Source: Drosophila miranda
Lineage: Eukaryota; Arthropoda; Insecta; Diptera; Drosophilidae
NCBI RefSeq assembly: GCF_003369915.1
Contig: NC_046675.1
Coordinates: forward strand, 24,242,001 to 24,306,000
DNA length: 64,000 nucleotides
Reading direction: 5' to 3'
Part shown: piece by piece, positions 53,660 through 62,318 of the stretch
Layout: every line of letters begins with the position of its first letter
Position numbering within the stretch: position 1 is the first letter of the stretch
The notes under the pieces: generated by a model
Told to the model about the DNA's origin: nothing
Seen by the model: only the letters and a program-made list of their open reading frames with translations
The model's database searches: none
Made by a program: the position numbers and the translations under genes

Positions 53660-53683
53660 CTGGAGTGGAGTGGAGTGGAGTGC
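53660..53683. repeat. GGAGT pentamer repeat
   Basis: Four or five GGAGT units, one degenerate. Confidence 0.85.
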
Positions 53684-53933
53684 AGTGGTTCGGAGTGCCA
53701 CAGAGGATATTCGAAGACCGAGTGAGCCGCAACAACAATAAACGCTAATAATGCTTAATCAATGTTACACATTACAACAATAAAACACAAGAAACACGCA
53801 AGAAAAAACGAAGGGCCCTACGAAAATCGAAAGAAACCCAGAGTTCAGCTTCATTTGTGCCATGATTTATGGCTTTTTCATTACCGAAAAAAAGAACGCA
53901 CCTCTTCACACCTGTGGAAAAAATGGTTAGGCC

Positions 53934-53960
53934 GAAATGAAATGAAATGAAATGAAATGT
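53934..53960. repeat. GAAAT pentamer repeat
   Basis: Five GAAAT units in tandem. Confidence 0.9.
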
Positions 53961-56350
53961 AATTGAAAATCAACTAAATCGATTTTCAAGAGAGAGAAAC
54001 AAATTGTTGAAAACAATGCGCGGAATTTGTTGCGTACAAATCTGTTATTGTTGTATTTCATTTCGCTTCATTTGCGTTGCGCATTTCAATAATCATTTAT
54101 ATTGTGGCATCACGTTGATTATAAACACTGGCCGGCGAGGAGTTCATAAATTTCCAAAATGAGCTTCATTACGGACAGAGCAGATATTGTTGGTTTAGAA
54201 AATTTCCAATTTATTCTCAGAAGAATAGAAGGAGATCCTTGACGGTCCTTAATCGTTTATCGATTGTTGCAAGAGCAGCTTTTGTTTCAATGTGATAGTA
54301 TATGCAAAACTTCGATCAATACTGGACTAAGAGGACTAACTTTACTGCGAAGAGAGAGATAGCATGACAATACGCTTAAATAGTGTTCTTACCCGTCCCC
54401 GGACACGTCTCCCGGCCATAAGTCCGAGAACTGATGTACTACTATATGTGCAAAAATGATGTTTTCCAACAGGCACACAGCCAGGCTGAAATCAAAATTG
54501 TATTTAAAAAACTATAGCAATCGAAATTCACTGGAAAGTCAAGCTGGCTCATATATTTCTCTCGCTCTGTCTGCATGCGTTTCCCATAAGAGGCTATCTC
54601 CGTTTTTGCAGTTAGTCAGAGTTTAACGTCATATGGCCATTAGATGCCAGTGCTGAATAACAAAAGCAGTATTGAATAATCAATCCATCGAAATTTCAAT
54701 AAAATTAAAAACCTACAACGTAGTTTTAAGAAATCTAATGAATCCTTCACTCTCTTGCGTTAATTGTATTCCCAATTTTATAGAAATACCATTTCTAATC
54801 TTCAAATCAAAGAAAAAGCCCCAGTCCGCTGTCACATCGATAAACTAAGGAGCGTGCAATTATTTTTTGAAAGAAAATTTGGAGGGACTTCTTTGTTTGC
54901 GCATTCATTGTGTGCCTCCACCCAGCGGCAGCTGCGTGCCTCCCAAGAACCCAATCTGGCACATCTCAAAGCTTTTCATCGCCATGCCACATGTCAATCC
55001 ACAACTCCACTCCTCGACACTCGGCACACACTTGGAGCGGAGTCGGCTAGGAATCACTGAGGTTATGGGCGGATGTGGCCTGTGGATGTGGTTATATGCG
55101 GTGCGGTGTTATCGAGAAGTGCGCCCAGCACGAGTTAAAATTTAATTTAGTGAAAATAATTTGCTTAGTCGTGCTGCAAAATTGCATAATTGTCAATGGT
55201 TTCGGCCACTCGGCAGAGTTCTCTCTCGCACTCCCGTTCTCATTTGCCGAACTCTTCTAATGAGGCGGCCACAGCGCCATTTTGTGGCACAAACACATTT
55301 GCATATTGGAAAATTATAGCCCTCTGCTCAAAGGCCGACGCCTGCCCCGACGCTGGCTTCTGCTTCTGGCTTTTGTTAGCGGTGCGGTTGCGCAGAGGGC
55401 CAAAGTCGATGCTGAAGCCAGAGCCAGAGACGGAGCGCGTGGTGGCCTGGTGAGGCGCAATGGGGGGGCGGTCGCTGTCGACGACGAAGTGACCTCCAGC
55501 CGCGTCCCAGTGGCGAGGACTTGACTCTTAACTGGCAGTCAGCAGTGAGGCAGGCAGGCATTCAGGCGCAGGCAGGCAGTCAGTGAGAATCGAGTGCACG
55601 AAAATATGCAAGCAATGCAATGCTCCTACTCCTCTTTCTGGCCTCATGATGAGCTGTAAAACACGCGTTTTCATAATGTTATTAAACGGAGGAAGAGGTA
55701 GTGGAGGAGGGGAAGGAAGAGTAGGAAGAGGGAGCGGCAACCAACGGCCATTTGACATGCCAAAAAACACTTCTGTCACAGCAGCAGGAGAAGCAGCAGC
55801 AGTCGCAGCAGTTGCCCAGTGGAGAGTAGTATCCAGTGTCCCTAGGGGGTGGCCAGACCACAAAAGCGTGCCATACCCGATCCCACCTCTTTCTCGTCGC
55901 GATCTTCGGCCGCCTCTTGGCAGCCATGCGACAGGAAACAGCGCAAGCGCCGCCGGACCGACCGGATTGGGTTCGTAAATTGAGCGCCGCATGCGTCTGG
56001 GCAATTATTTTGCCATAATAAACTTGATACGAAGCGATGCTCTTATCTATGTATGATTTCAGATTATCGCAGCAGTGCCGAACCGAACAGTAGCTTTTTA
56101 GCTTATTTAATTTCAGATTTAAGCTTATTTTTATTACCAAGCCGATGGAGCGGCAAGAGTCAAAGTGGCTGTAAAACGAACAGGAAATAATTTGAAAAGT
56201 TTAGTACGCAATGAAGATTTTAATATGATAGTTATAAGCTTTGAATGTTTAAAAAATTCTTTTTATTTTATTTATTTTATAATAAAGGATATTCATTAGT
56301 ATTAACAACTTTAAAATTCTTATTGTTTAAAATTCAAATTTTGTACTGCA

Positions 56351-56470
56351 GTGCTGCCAGACCAAAAGAAAAAGATCAAGCCCTTGTAGTGCGGACAGTC
56401 TGGCAGCACAATGTAAAAGTTTGTCCCCTATACTGGGGGACGGTATATTTTGGTATATCGGTATATAAGG
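56351..56470 (+). promoter_or_regulatory. Promoter-like block with inverted GTGCTGCCAGAC and motif 6 copies
   Basis: GTGCTGCCAGAC (56351-56362) and its exact reverse complement GTCTGGCAGCAC (56398-56409) frame 35 nt. Repeated GGTATATT/GGTATAT elements follow at about 56441-56466. GGTATATTTT is the fly core-promoter motif 6. No convincing gene starts just downstream, so this may be a relic or a promoter for a non-coding transcript. Confidence 0.35.
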
Positions 56471-56679
56471 TGTATTGATCAATTTCATCAATCTATTCAA
56501 TTTAATTTTCAAAAGTATATTGAAATCCAATAAAGGCAAGTGTTTAAAATAAGCCAGTCAAATAGAAAATTGATTCATTAATCGGATAAAACTAGGAGGG
56601 CACGGCTGAGAGATCTATCTAGCTATAAATATTTAACGGAATATCAAAAACGAGGAATGTGTATAATAGAATTTGAATT

Positions 56680-56752
56680 TGTCAGTATATTTACGCTATA
56701 TTTATAAAATGAGGCGGTATATTTCGGTGCCGTTCTGAGGGTCACACTGGTC
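56680..56752 (+). promoter_or_regulatory. Motif 6 + motif 1 promoter-like block
   Basis: GTATATTT elements (56684, 56717) are followed by GGGTCACACTGG (56739-56750), which contains fly core-promoter motif 1 (YGGTCACACTR, M1BP) on the plus strand. The block aligns over about 64 bp with 61621-61684, in front of the terminal gene. Confidence 0.45.
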
Positions 56753-56767
56753 TTGACCAAAATTTTT

Positions 56768-56823
56768 ATTCGCCGCAGTTCGCATTTGAAACAATGAGTC
56801 CCATTCCATACACAAATGTTGCG
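56768..56823 (+). repeat. Direct repeat copy 1 (about 56 bp)
   Basis: Begins ATTCGCCGCAGTTCGC and contains an ATG in AACAATGAGTCCCATT. It is about 85% identical to 56968-57025. Both copies could encode MS(P/L)IPYTN at a start codon, so a 5' leader plus start was probably duplicated. Confidence 0.75.
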
Positions 56824-56967
56824 GCAACATTTACTTGAAAACTTTTTTTTGGTCAAAATAAAATACTTACAAGCAATTTAAAGATGTAATCTTGTAGAAT
56901 ATGTATTCATCTATGGGATAAAGCTAAGTGTGCAAATCTATATAGCTTGAAATATAGGCAATACCCG

Positions 56968-57025
56968 ATTCGCCGCAGTTTCGCTTTTGCAACAATGAGT
57001 CTCATTCCATACACAAACATGTTGC
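56968..57025 (+). repeat. Direct repeat copy 2 (about 58 bp)
   Basis: The second copy of the unit at 56768-56823, 200 bp downstream. It is joined to a longer open frame. Confidence 0.75.
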
Positions 57026-57228
57026 TAATTCCATGCACACATACCCTGGGGGAAATGGATGTTATAGAATTGCGGAAATGTGTGTCATTCCAGGCTCTAA
57101 TTAATGCAGAAACAAAGATAGTCTCTGTTTTAAACGATATTTTGCAGCTCATCGTCTGTCTACAGAGACCAAGAAATGGTATAGGGATCAGGATTTATTT
57201 ACAAACACCTAATCGAATGCATGAATAG
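56995..57228 (+). CDS. Doubtful 77-codon ORF beginning in direct repeat copy 2
   Basis: ATG at 56995 (context AACAATGAG, good for flies) to TAG at 57228. It reads MSLIPYTN, then a charged stretch (GEMDVIELRKC) and a helical-looking hydrophobic stretch (VSVLNDILQLIVCL). The motif 6/motif 1 block lies about 250 bp upstream on the same strand. It could be a small gene, a gene remnant or chance. I do not recognise it. Confidence 0.25.
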   Translation: MSLIPYTNMLLIPCTHTLGEMDVIELRKCVSFQALINAETKIVSVLNDILQLIVCLQRPRNGIGIRIYLQTPNRMHE

Positions 57229-57444
57229 ACCAAAAAAATGCAATCTAAGACAAGGTCTTTACTAATTACATTTGAAAGCTGGTTGGAAAACAGTATCATT
57301 ATATAATATTCACGAAATAGGGTATACAAACGCCCATACCCTGCGACAGCCGATATATCTCTCTCGCTCTTGCAAGGCAGACCTGCGGCGGCGCGACTGC
57401 GCTACTTCGAAGTCATTTTCCCAAATGGCGGCGCTGCCAATTGC

Positions 57445-57453
57445 TATAAAAAG
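57445..57453 (+). promoter_or_regulatory. TATA-box-like sequence
   Basis: TATAAAAAG in a GC-rich setting (GCTATAAAAAGGCGAGCAC), preceded by an AGGGTAT/ATACCCT inverted repeat near 57319. It could drive transcription into the minisatellite to the right, or be mobile-element debris. No initiator at the right spacing is convincing. Confidence 0.3.
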
Positions 57454-57564
57454 GCGAGCACAGTCGAATCCACGCCACTTTATTTTTTTTTTTTTTCCTG
57501 TAAACATCTACTCTTCTAAACCTAGTGCGCAGGGAGTCAGCACCGTGCGCACCATGGCACCCCA

Positions 57565-57747
57565 GAACCTCCGCAACCACACTTCTCGGAGCGTAATTGA
57601 ACCTCCGCAACCACACTTCTCGGAGCGTAATTGAACCTCCGCAACCACACTTCTCGGAGCGTAATTGAACCTCCGCAACCACACTTCTTGGAGCGTAATT
57701 GAACCTCCGCAACCACACTTCTTGGAGCGTAATTGAACCTCCGCAAC
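57565..57747. repeat. 34-bp minisatellite, 5.4 copies
   Basis: Units start at 57565, 57599, 57633, 57667, 57701 and 57735 (the last is partial). Copies 1-3 appear identical; copies 4-5 share one change (TTCTCGG to TTCTTGG). Each unit begins GAACCTCCGCAACCACAC and holds CTCCG and CGGAG about 13 nt apart, a small hairpin. Homogeneity means recent expansion. The unit length is not a multiple of three, so the open frames across it are incidental. Confidence 0.95.
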
Positions 57748-57819
57748 GAATATTCTCGGGGGCATGGCTTTTGATTCTATTACTCGGTTTAAATTGTTTA
57801 AAACTAAATTATTTAAAAG

Positions 57820-57957
57820 CTAATTAAAACTTAAATTAAATAAACCCTCGGCGGGGATGATGCAGGCACGAGTGCTGTCGGCCACCCCGACGGAGGGCAG
57901 GCCGTGCTCCTTGCACATGGCCAGGAGGTTTTTGTTTGAGAGTGCATCCAATTCCAT
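57820..57957 (-). pseudogene. Truncated LEM-domain ORF
   Basis: ATG at 57957 to TAG at 57820, 45 codons. Residues 3-31 (LDALSNKNLLAMCKEHGLP, then SVGVADSTRA) match the LEM fold of nuclear-envelope proteins (emerin, Otefin, Bocksbeutel, MAN1): first helix, the GLP turn and the D-S-T-R start of helix 2. The domain then breaks off into an AT-rich tail (FNLSFN) before helix 2 is complete. Codons in the LEM part are G/C-ending as in an expressed fly gene; the tail is not. It is most likely a truncated duplicate of a LEM gene, or a first exon whose donor I cannot see. Confidence 0.55.
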
Positions 57958-57996
57958 TTTCGCACAAAACGGAAAACAGAAACAACAATCTAGAGC

Positions 57997-58916
57997 TCAC
58001 AACCGACTTCTCTGAAAACCAAATAATGCTCCCAATCGCGTCTCGCCTGGAGTATTGTCATCCGAATATAGTATATTCGCATACATTTCGAATGCCACGG
58101 CATGGCTGCTGGTCGGGCCGTCGTCCTTCACCTGGGCGGCGTCCTCATCGATGGGCCGCTTAAAAATTGTCTCGAGACGGGAATCGGAGGTCGGCGTCTT
58201 GCTGGGCTGCTGGAGCCTGACATTTGCAATTTTTTACAGAATGATTGAATATTTTTGAAGATCGGGCAGGAGTTTGCAGGGCGCCCGCCGACAGCTCCCC
58301 TAGCGATGGTGGCAACTGCCCGCTGAATTTTGTTGAGGCCATTCTCCCGAGAATCTCCTCGGCCTCCACGGCCTTCTCCAATATATATATATTATATATA
58401 AACGCATTTCCTTACATTTCCCTACGTCTTACCTGTAAGAAGATATTGGCGGGGCATCCGTCGCTTATGATGGCCATCAATCGCGGGTCATATCCACGTT
58501 GCCGAATGTTGTCCAACACATAGGACATGCCCATGACATCCTGCGATCCCAGGGCGAGTTTCTGATGCAAAAACTTGAAGTTCGACCCATCCAAGCAAAA
58601 AGCTGCTATTGCTAGCCCCTTCCACTTGATGGTTCCGCGCCTATCCCACTTCACATGCAGCTCATCGTATATCACTACGAAAGGAGCATTCGCATAATGC
58701 TGGAGGTTCGAGATCAAGTTGATCATGCCACCAGTAGGCCGTACCGAACTTTTGAAATTTCTTTTTCGAACCGCGTCCCCTCCCCCCTCTGACCAACAAG
58801 CTGTTAACCGTTATGTACAGCCTGGTCAGCGTTGGCGTTCTATTTCCATAGAGAACCCTTCCCATACCCAAGCCAGGGCCTTCACCCGTCCCAAATAAGA
58901 AGTTATTTAAGTACAT
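57997..58916 (-). CDS. Compact four-exon gene, unrecognised, possibly transposase-derived
   Basis: A 233-codon frame can be assembled from 58916-58886, 58800-58433, 58375-58293 and 58216-57997, ending TGA. The introns are 85, 57 and 76 nt. Two donors are good (GTGAAG, GTAAGA); the third (GTCGGC) is weak. Every junction is needed to keep the frame, and it does, which supports a real gene or recent pseudogene. Residues 36-133 have the strongest coding look: a hydrophobic FVVIYDELHVKWD (D56/E57), a FCLDG segment, then AIISDGCPANIFLQ (D124). The D-E...D-G-x-x-x-N spacing recalls the catalytic core of P/THAP-type transposases, but this is only a resemblance. The C-terminus (KRPIDEDAAQ to FGFQRSRL) is acidic then basic. 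ATG 58916 or M36 are possible starts. I do not recognise the family. Confidence 0.5.
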
Positions 58917-58932
58917 ATGTACGTATATATTC

Positions 58933-58938
58933 TTTATT
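58933..58938 (-). terminator. Poly(A) signal of the Gly/Arg-rich small gene
   Basis: AATAAA directly after the TAA at 58941-58943 in the minus direction. Confidence 0.5.
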
Positions 58939-58940
58939 TA

Positions 58941-59180
58941 TTATACATTTTTCTTGAATGTGCAATGAATGCAGCATTGAGCGTCCTGCGGGGCCTCATC
59001 AGCGGCTGCCGGTGGAGCAGCACGGACCGCGTCTCTTGCGATCGCGGCTATAGCCCTACGCATACGGCGGTTTAGCCCTCCTTGGGAGCCGTGGGCACGC
59101 CCTCCACCTCCACGGGCACCTTGGACGTAGTGGGCACCGCGTCCTCGGCCACCATTTACAAAATATATCGCCTGAGGCAT
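58941..59180 (-). CDS. Small Gly/Arg-rich protein with spliced leader
   Basis: ATG at 59180 is the first base of an exon: TACTTTCAG precedes it, and a GTGAGT donor at 59241-59236 closes an upstream leader exon, leaving a typical 61-nt intron. The 79-codon frame ends at 58941, just before AATAAA. The product has an N-terminal GGRGRG, a Gly-rich stretch, an Arg/Ala helix (RRMRRAIAAIARDAV) and a C-terminal CCIHC. A second ATG (59154) in another frame gives 27 codons with markedly expressed-gene codon use (MVAEDAVPTTSKVPVEVEG...), so the true frame is uncertain. The leader carries short upstream ORFs. The family is not recognised; a gene fragment is possible. Confidence 0.4.
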   Translation of the reverse strand: MPQAIYFVNGGRGRGAHYVQGARGGGGRAHGSQGGLNRRMRRAIAAIARDAVRAAPPAAADEAPQDAQCCIHCTFKKNV

Positions 59181-59540
59181 CTGAAAGTATAAAAAAATAT
59201 TTAAATAAAAACATTAATAAAATAAATAAACTTAAACTCACCTCTTAAATTTTTGACATTTTTTTTCTCGCGTTGCGCCTTGGTTGTCGGTTGGCTTTGA
59301 ATAGAAGACATCGGAATCCGATAGAACCTAATATCGACATACAAGTGCACGGTTGCATTTGACAATATTTTTTTGCAATTTCAATAAAATTGGAATTAAA
59401 TGGCTTGTAAACAAATCTGAAATGCAAGAAAATAAATTAAACAAAACGTTAGCTGTACCTTAATAAATTAATTTGGTTGTTTTTTGGCAAAATTTTTTCT
59501 ATTTTCTAATTGGCATATGTGCGGGTGGATCCGATGTCGG

Positions 59541-59548
59541 TATCGATA
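59541..59548 (+). promoter_or_regulatory. DRE (TATCGATA) promoter element
   Basis: A perfect DNA-replication-related element, typical of fly housekeeping promoters. It lies about 300 bp upstream of the spliced leader of the minus-strand Gly/Arg gene. It also lies about 95 bp upstream of a plus-strand ATG at 59634 that is followed by a GTAGGT donor, so it could serve either direction. Confidence 0.5.
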
Positions 59549-60330
59549 AGCACCTTCACCAACAAGTGCGAAAAGCAACGCTAATATTTAAATTTTACTT
59601 AAATAACGTGAAAGTGTTAAAAACAAAGTGACAATGTTTAACATTTGGTAGGTTGGAGTTATTTCTTCAATTGGACGCAATTTTTGCATGCAATTTTACA
59701 TTTTTGTGTTAAAATTTCTGTTTTTCATTTCTGTGTGCATTTTTTTGCGCGTCCTTAGTATGAAAATTTGTGGGTGCGAGTGAAATTTATGCGTGCAACG
59801 TGCAATGATGGGCAGAAAAAATGTGGGTGGAGCGTACGCTCCCTCGCACTTTATCAGCAGTTGAAGTAATGCGGATGTTTGTGGCGATGAGAAATAATGT
59901 GCCTGGAAGTGTATTTCCTTCCCTTAACGTCCTTGAAGTTTTTGTGGAAAAATCAAACTCAAACCAAAATTAATTTAAAAACTATTTCATTTTACGAATT
60001 TTCCATACAACAACTTGCCTTGAGATTCAGTTCGTCTGTACTCAATAAATTAATTAACTTATATTTATTTAAAAGGTTACTAATTAAAATTATGTTTAAT
60101 TTTTTACATAAGCCATTGCATGAACTTTCGCTCAGCAAAAGGCAGATAAAACAAAAAGTAATTAACAAAATTGAAAATCAACTGGGAATCTGTCAATATT
60201 GTCATATTAAAAACAGTAAATGAGGGAAATATTTCCCAAAAAGAAGAAATAAAAAAATTTTCAGTGAAAAATATGTTCACAAAATAAATTAAAGTTGAAG
60301 AAACTTGTAAATAAACTGAATTTTACAGAA
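59549..60330. other. AT-rich interval left of the transposase remnant
   Basis: No firm gene. A plus-strand ATG at 59634 (MFNIW) followed by GTAGGT could be a tiny first coding exon. A weak open frame at 59897-60223 ends in a Lys/Gln/Ile-rich helix (SLSKRQIKQKVINK) and may be the decayed upstream part of the transposase. Confidence 0.4.
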
Positions 60331-61314
60331 ATTGTGCACTCATGTTTGATGAGATGATCATCAAACCAAAAATCGAATATATGCCCAGCGTTGACTGAGA
60401 CTCCCAAACAACTGGAATGTTGACATTTGTTATGTTATTTTAACTCAATTTTTGTTAACTAAAACGCAACACCATTACGCCCAAGCCATTGGTCTGGCAG
60501 TCAAGTGCTGCACTACAGCCGGCTTAAATATCCGTGCTATAGTTTGCAATCAGGCAAGGGTAAATACAAAGGCTCTTGAAACATTAGACAAGTAAAGATT
60601 GCTCAATCCGATTGCGTACATCTGTTCAAGAGTGCTAGAAACAACTTCTTGAAACATGGTATAATTACACCAATATAATTACAAAGCGACATGGAAAGTA
60701 ATTGAAAAATTTCATGAAGCTTGGCACCTAAGTTAAAGAAAATCATATCAATCCGCAGGGATATGATAACATATAAACCAATTTGGCGGTTTCGAATTTT
60801 CGAATACGGTCAGCACAGGAATTAAAATGTTGGCTGATCGTGGCAGTTTTGAAGACAAAGATGCAGATACATCAACGTTTTTAAAAAGTATGAACGATGG
60901 TTTTGATGTATTGAACAATACATATTTCCGTGCCAACAAAAAGTGTACCAATTGCATAGATGAATTCGTTGTTATTTGGGAAAGATTAAATTCGGCCTGG
61001 AAAGGCTGATTCAAACTCGCAAAAGAATCAATCATATTTCAAAATATCTTTTAGAGATCAAAGATATTGAAAAAGTAAACACCAGTGGTTTCAATCAAGA
61101 TTCCCTGGAAGAATATTTTGATAGTTTAAAGCGCAAAATTGGGTGGAAATATGGTGGCCCAATAGCAGCTCAGTTGGGTCAGCGCCTGCCTCTAGAAATA
61201 CCTGAACAGGTAAATTTAAAGGAGAACGGTGGAAACCCAAAAACGGCAAGTTTGAATCGCCCAATTAATAAAATGGCAAAATTCGCTGCCGTGAGTGGGT
61301 CAAAAATAAAATAG
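60331..61314 (+). pseudogene. Decayed P-superfamily (THAP9-like) transposase
   Basis: Pieces of one protein appear in order on the plus strand in shifting frames, separated by stops. NCALMFDEMIIKPKIEY (about 60330-60380) matches the C-A-L-x-F-D-E-M block. HHYAQAIGLAVKC...GLNIRAIVCNQ (about 60472-60555) matches the segment before the second catalytic Asp; Asn replaces Asp. FSNTVSTGIKML then FLKSMNDGFDVLNN (about 60797-60917) matches the late FIxxxNxxFDxLN motif. HISKYLLEIKD then GFNQDSLEEYFDSLKR (about 61036-61130) matches the NQDxLExxF block. Family P elements move by cut-and-paste and need the DDE residues. In-frame stops (e.g. after IEYMPSVD and after LETLDK) and a frameshift near 61007 make this copy non-functional. 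I did not find terminal inverted repeats or a THAP domain. Confidence 0.75.
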
Positions 61315-61620
61315 TAGAAATAAAGCGTAGAGAGGTGGAGGAACAAAGGAAAAGGAAATGGATGAAGGAAGGGCACTTATGACATATTCTGAAAAGAATA
61401 GCCCTAATGCCAAAAAGATAAAGTACATAATAAACAATGGCTTCTGTAAATAGAAAATATTAAGGAAAAAAAAACCTGAAAATTCTGCAGAAATGTAGGC
61501 TGTCCGGTTTACCTTCATTTTCTTCATTGAGAAAGAAAAGATCGCTTATGAGGAAGAGTTGTGTATTATATGATTTTAAATTGTTATTTCAAAACAACAA
61601 TCACAAAATCGACTCACTTT

Positions 61621-61700
61621 CGTCGGTATATTTACGGTATATTTTTAAAACGAGACGGTATATTCCGGTATATTTCTGAGGGTCGATGTCGATAGCCCAC
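61621..61700 (+). promoter_or_regulatory. Promoter-like block for the terminal gene
   Basis: Four GGTATAT-type motif 6 elements (CGGTATATTTAC, ACGGTATATTTT and two more) are followed by GTCGATGTCGATAG, a degenerate DRE. The first 64 bp align with 56680-56743 at about 80%. It lies about 620 bp upstream of the ATG at 62318, in the same orientation. Confidence 0.45.
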
Positions 61701-62207
61701 AGCTGCTTCTGATGAATGAACGTGTGCGGTAGTAAAAGCGTAAAACAGAGCAAAAAACGGAATTCGCAAAACCGTTTTCTTGTTGCCCCGCAGACATAAT
61801 TTAATAAACAATTAAATGGTCTCCAATATTAGAGAATTATTTTCTGTTGGTGATAGCTGCCTGTAGAGACAATTTAAGGGGCTTCCTGGACCGGCGACAC
61901 ACAATGGAAATGGATGGGTAAAATAAAGGCAGCAAGCGAGTAGTGTAGTTGTAGCAGGAGTGTGTGTTCGTGTGCGTGTGAGGTGGTAGTGCGTGTGTAG
62001 TACGAACGAGCGTGTGTAAGGTAAACGCAAAACGGTGAAGCGAACCAGGGGAGGCAGCAAACACGCAAAAGAAGTCCCAAATTGTGAAAAAGAAAACAAA
62101 AAGAGAACTAATTTTGTGTTGGGGAGAAAAAAGACAAATGTAAAGTGAAGATGGAAAATGTGTGGTAAATGAGATAAGCGATTGCAGCCCCACCGCTAGA
62201 GCCGGGC

Positions 62208-62318
62208 ATGTTAGTGCTACTGGTCCGAGGAGCAGAGGCAGAGCAGCATCCATCCAGAGCCACAGTCCTCCTGCCCTTTCCCCTGCCACAGCCCCAGGCC
62301 CAGCACGCACAGCAGTAA
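62208..62318 (+). other. 36-codon upstream ORF whose stop overlaps the main start (TAATG)
   Basis: ATG at 62208 opens 36 codons ending TAA at 62316-62318. The last A of that stop is the first base of the main ATG. Four smaller upstream ORFs lie just before it: a start-stop ATGTAA at 62138, and ATGs at 62151, 62158 and 62169. If all are in the transcript, main-frame initiation would depend on leaky scanning or reinitiation. Confidence 0.5.

Larger units (their letters stand above)
49594..56340. other. Gene-free interval
   Basis: About 6.7 kb with no supportable gene. A GC-richer patch at 55540-56030 is open on both strands, but its frames are low-complexity (poly-Pro/Ser/Arg). That patch has several GCCAT cores, the binding core of the Polycomb recruiter Pho, which is too weak to call a response element. 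Confidence 0.55.

Noticed and set aside
55528..56140. Several overlapping 130-160-codon frames on both strands
   Set aside because: Pro/Ser/Arg low complexity from GGAGGA- and CAG-type repeats, with no consistent frame; described only as a GC-rich patch with GCCAT cores.
57565..57747. Possible CRISPR array
   Set aside because: The 34-bp units are directly adjacent with no spacers, in an insect genome; it is a minisatellite.
58662..58885. Continuation of the 58916 frame straight through 58886
   Set aside because: It stays open (FGTGEGPGLG...) but then abandons the strongly coding frame that starts near 58800; an 85-nt intron with a GTGAAG donor and TTAACAG acceptor explains it better.
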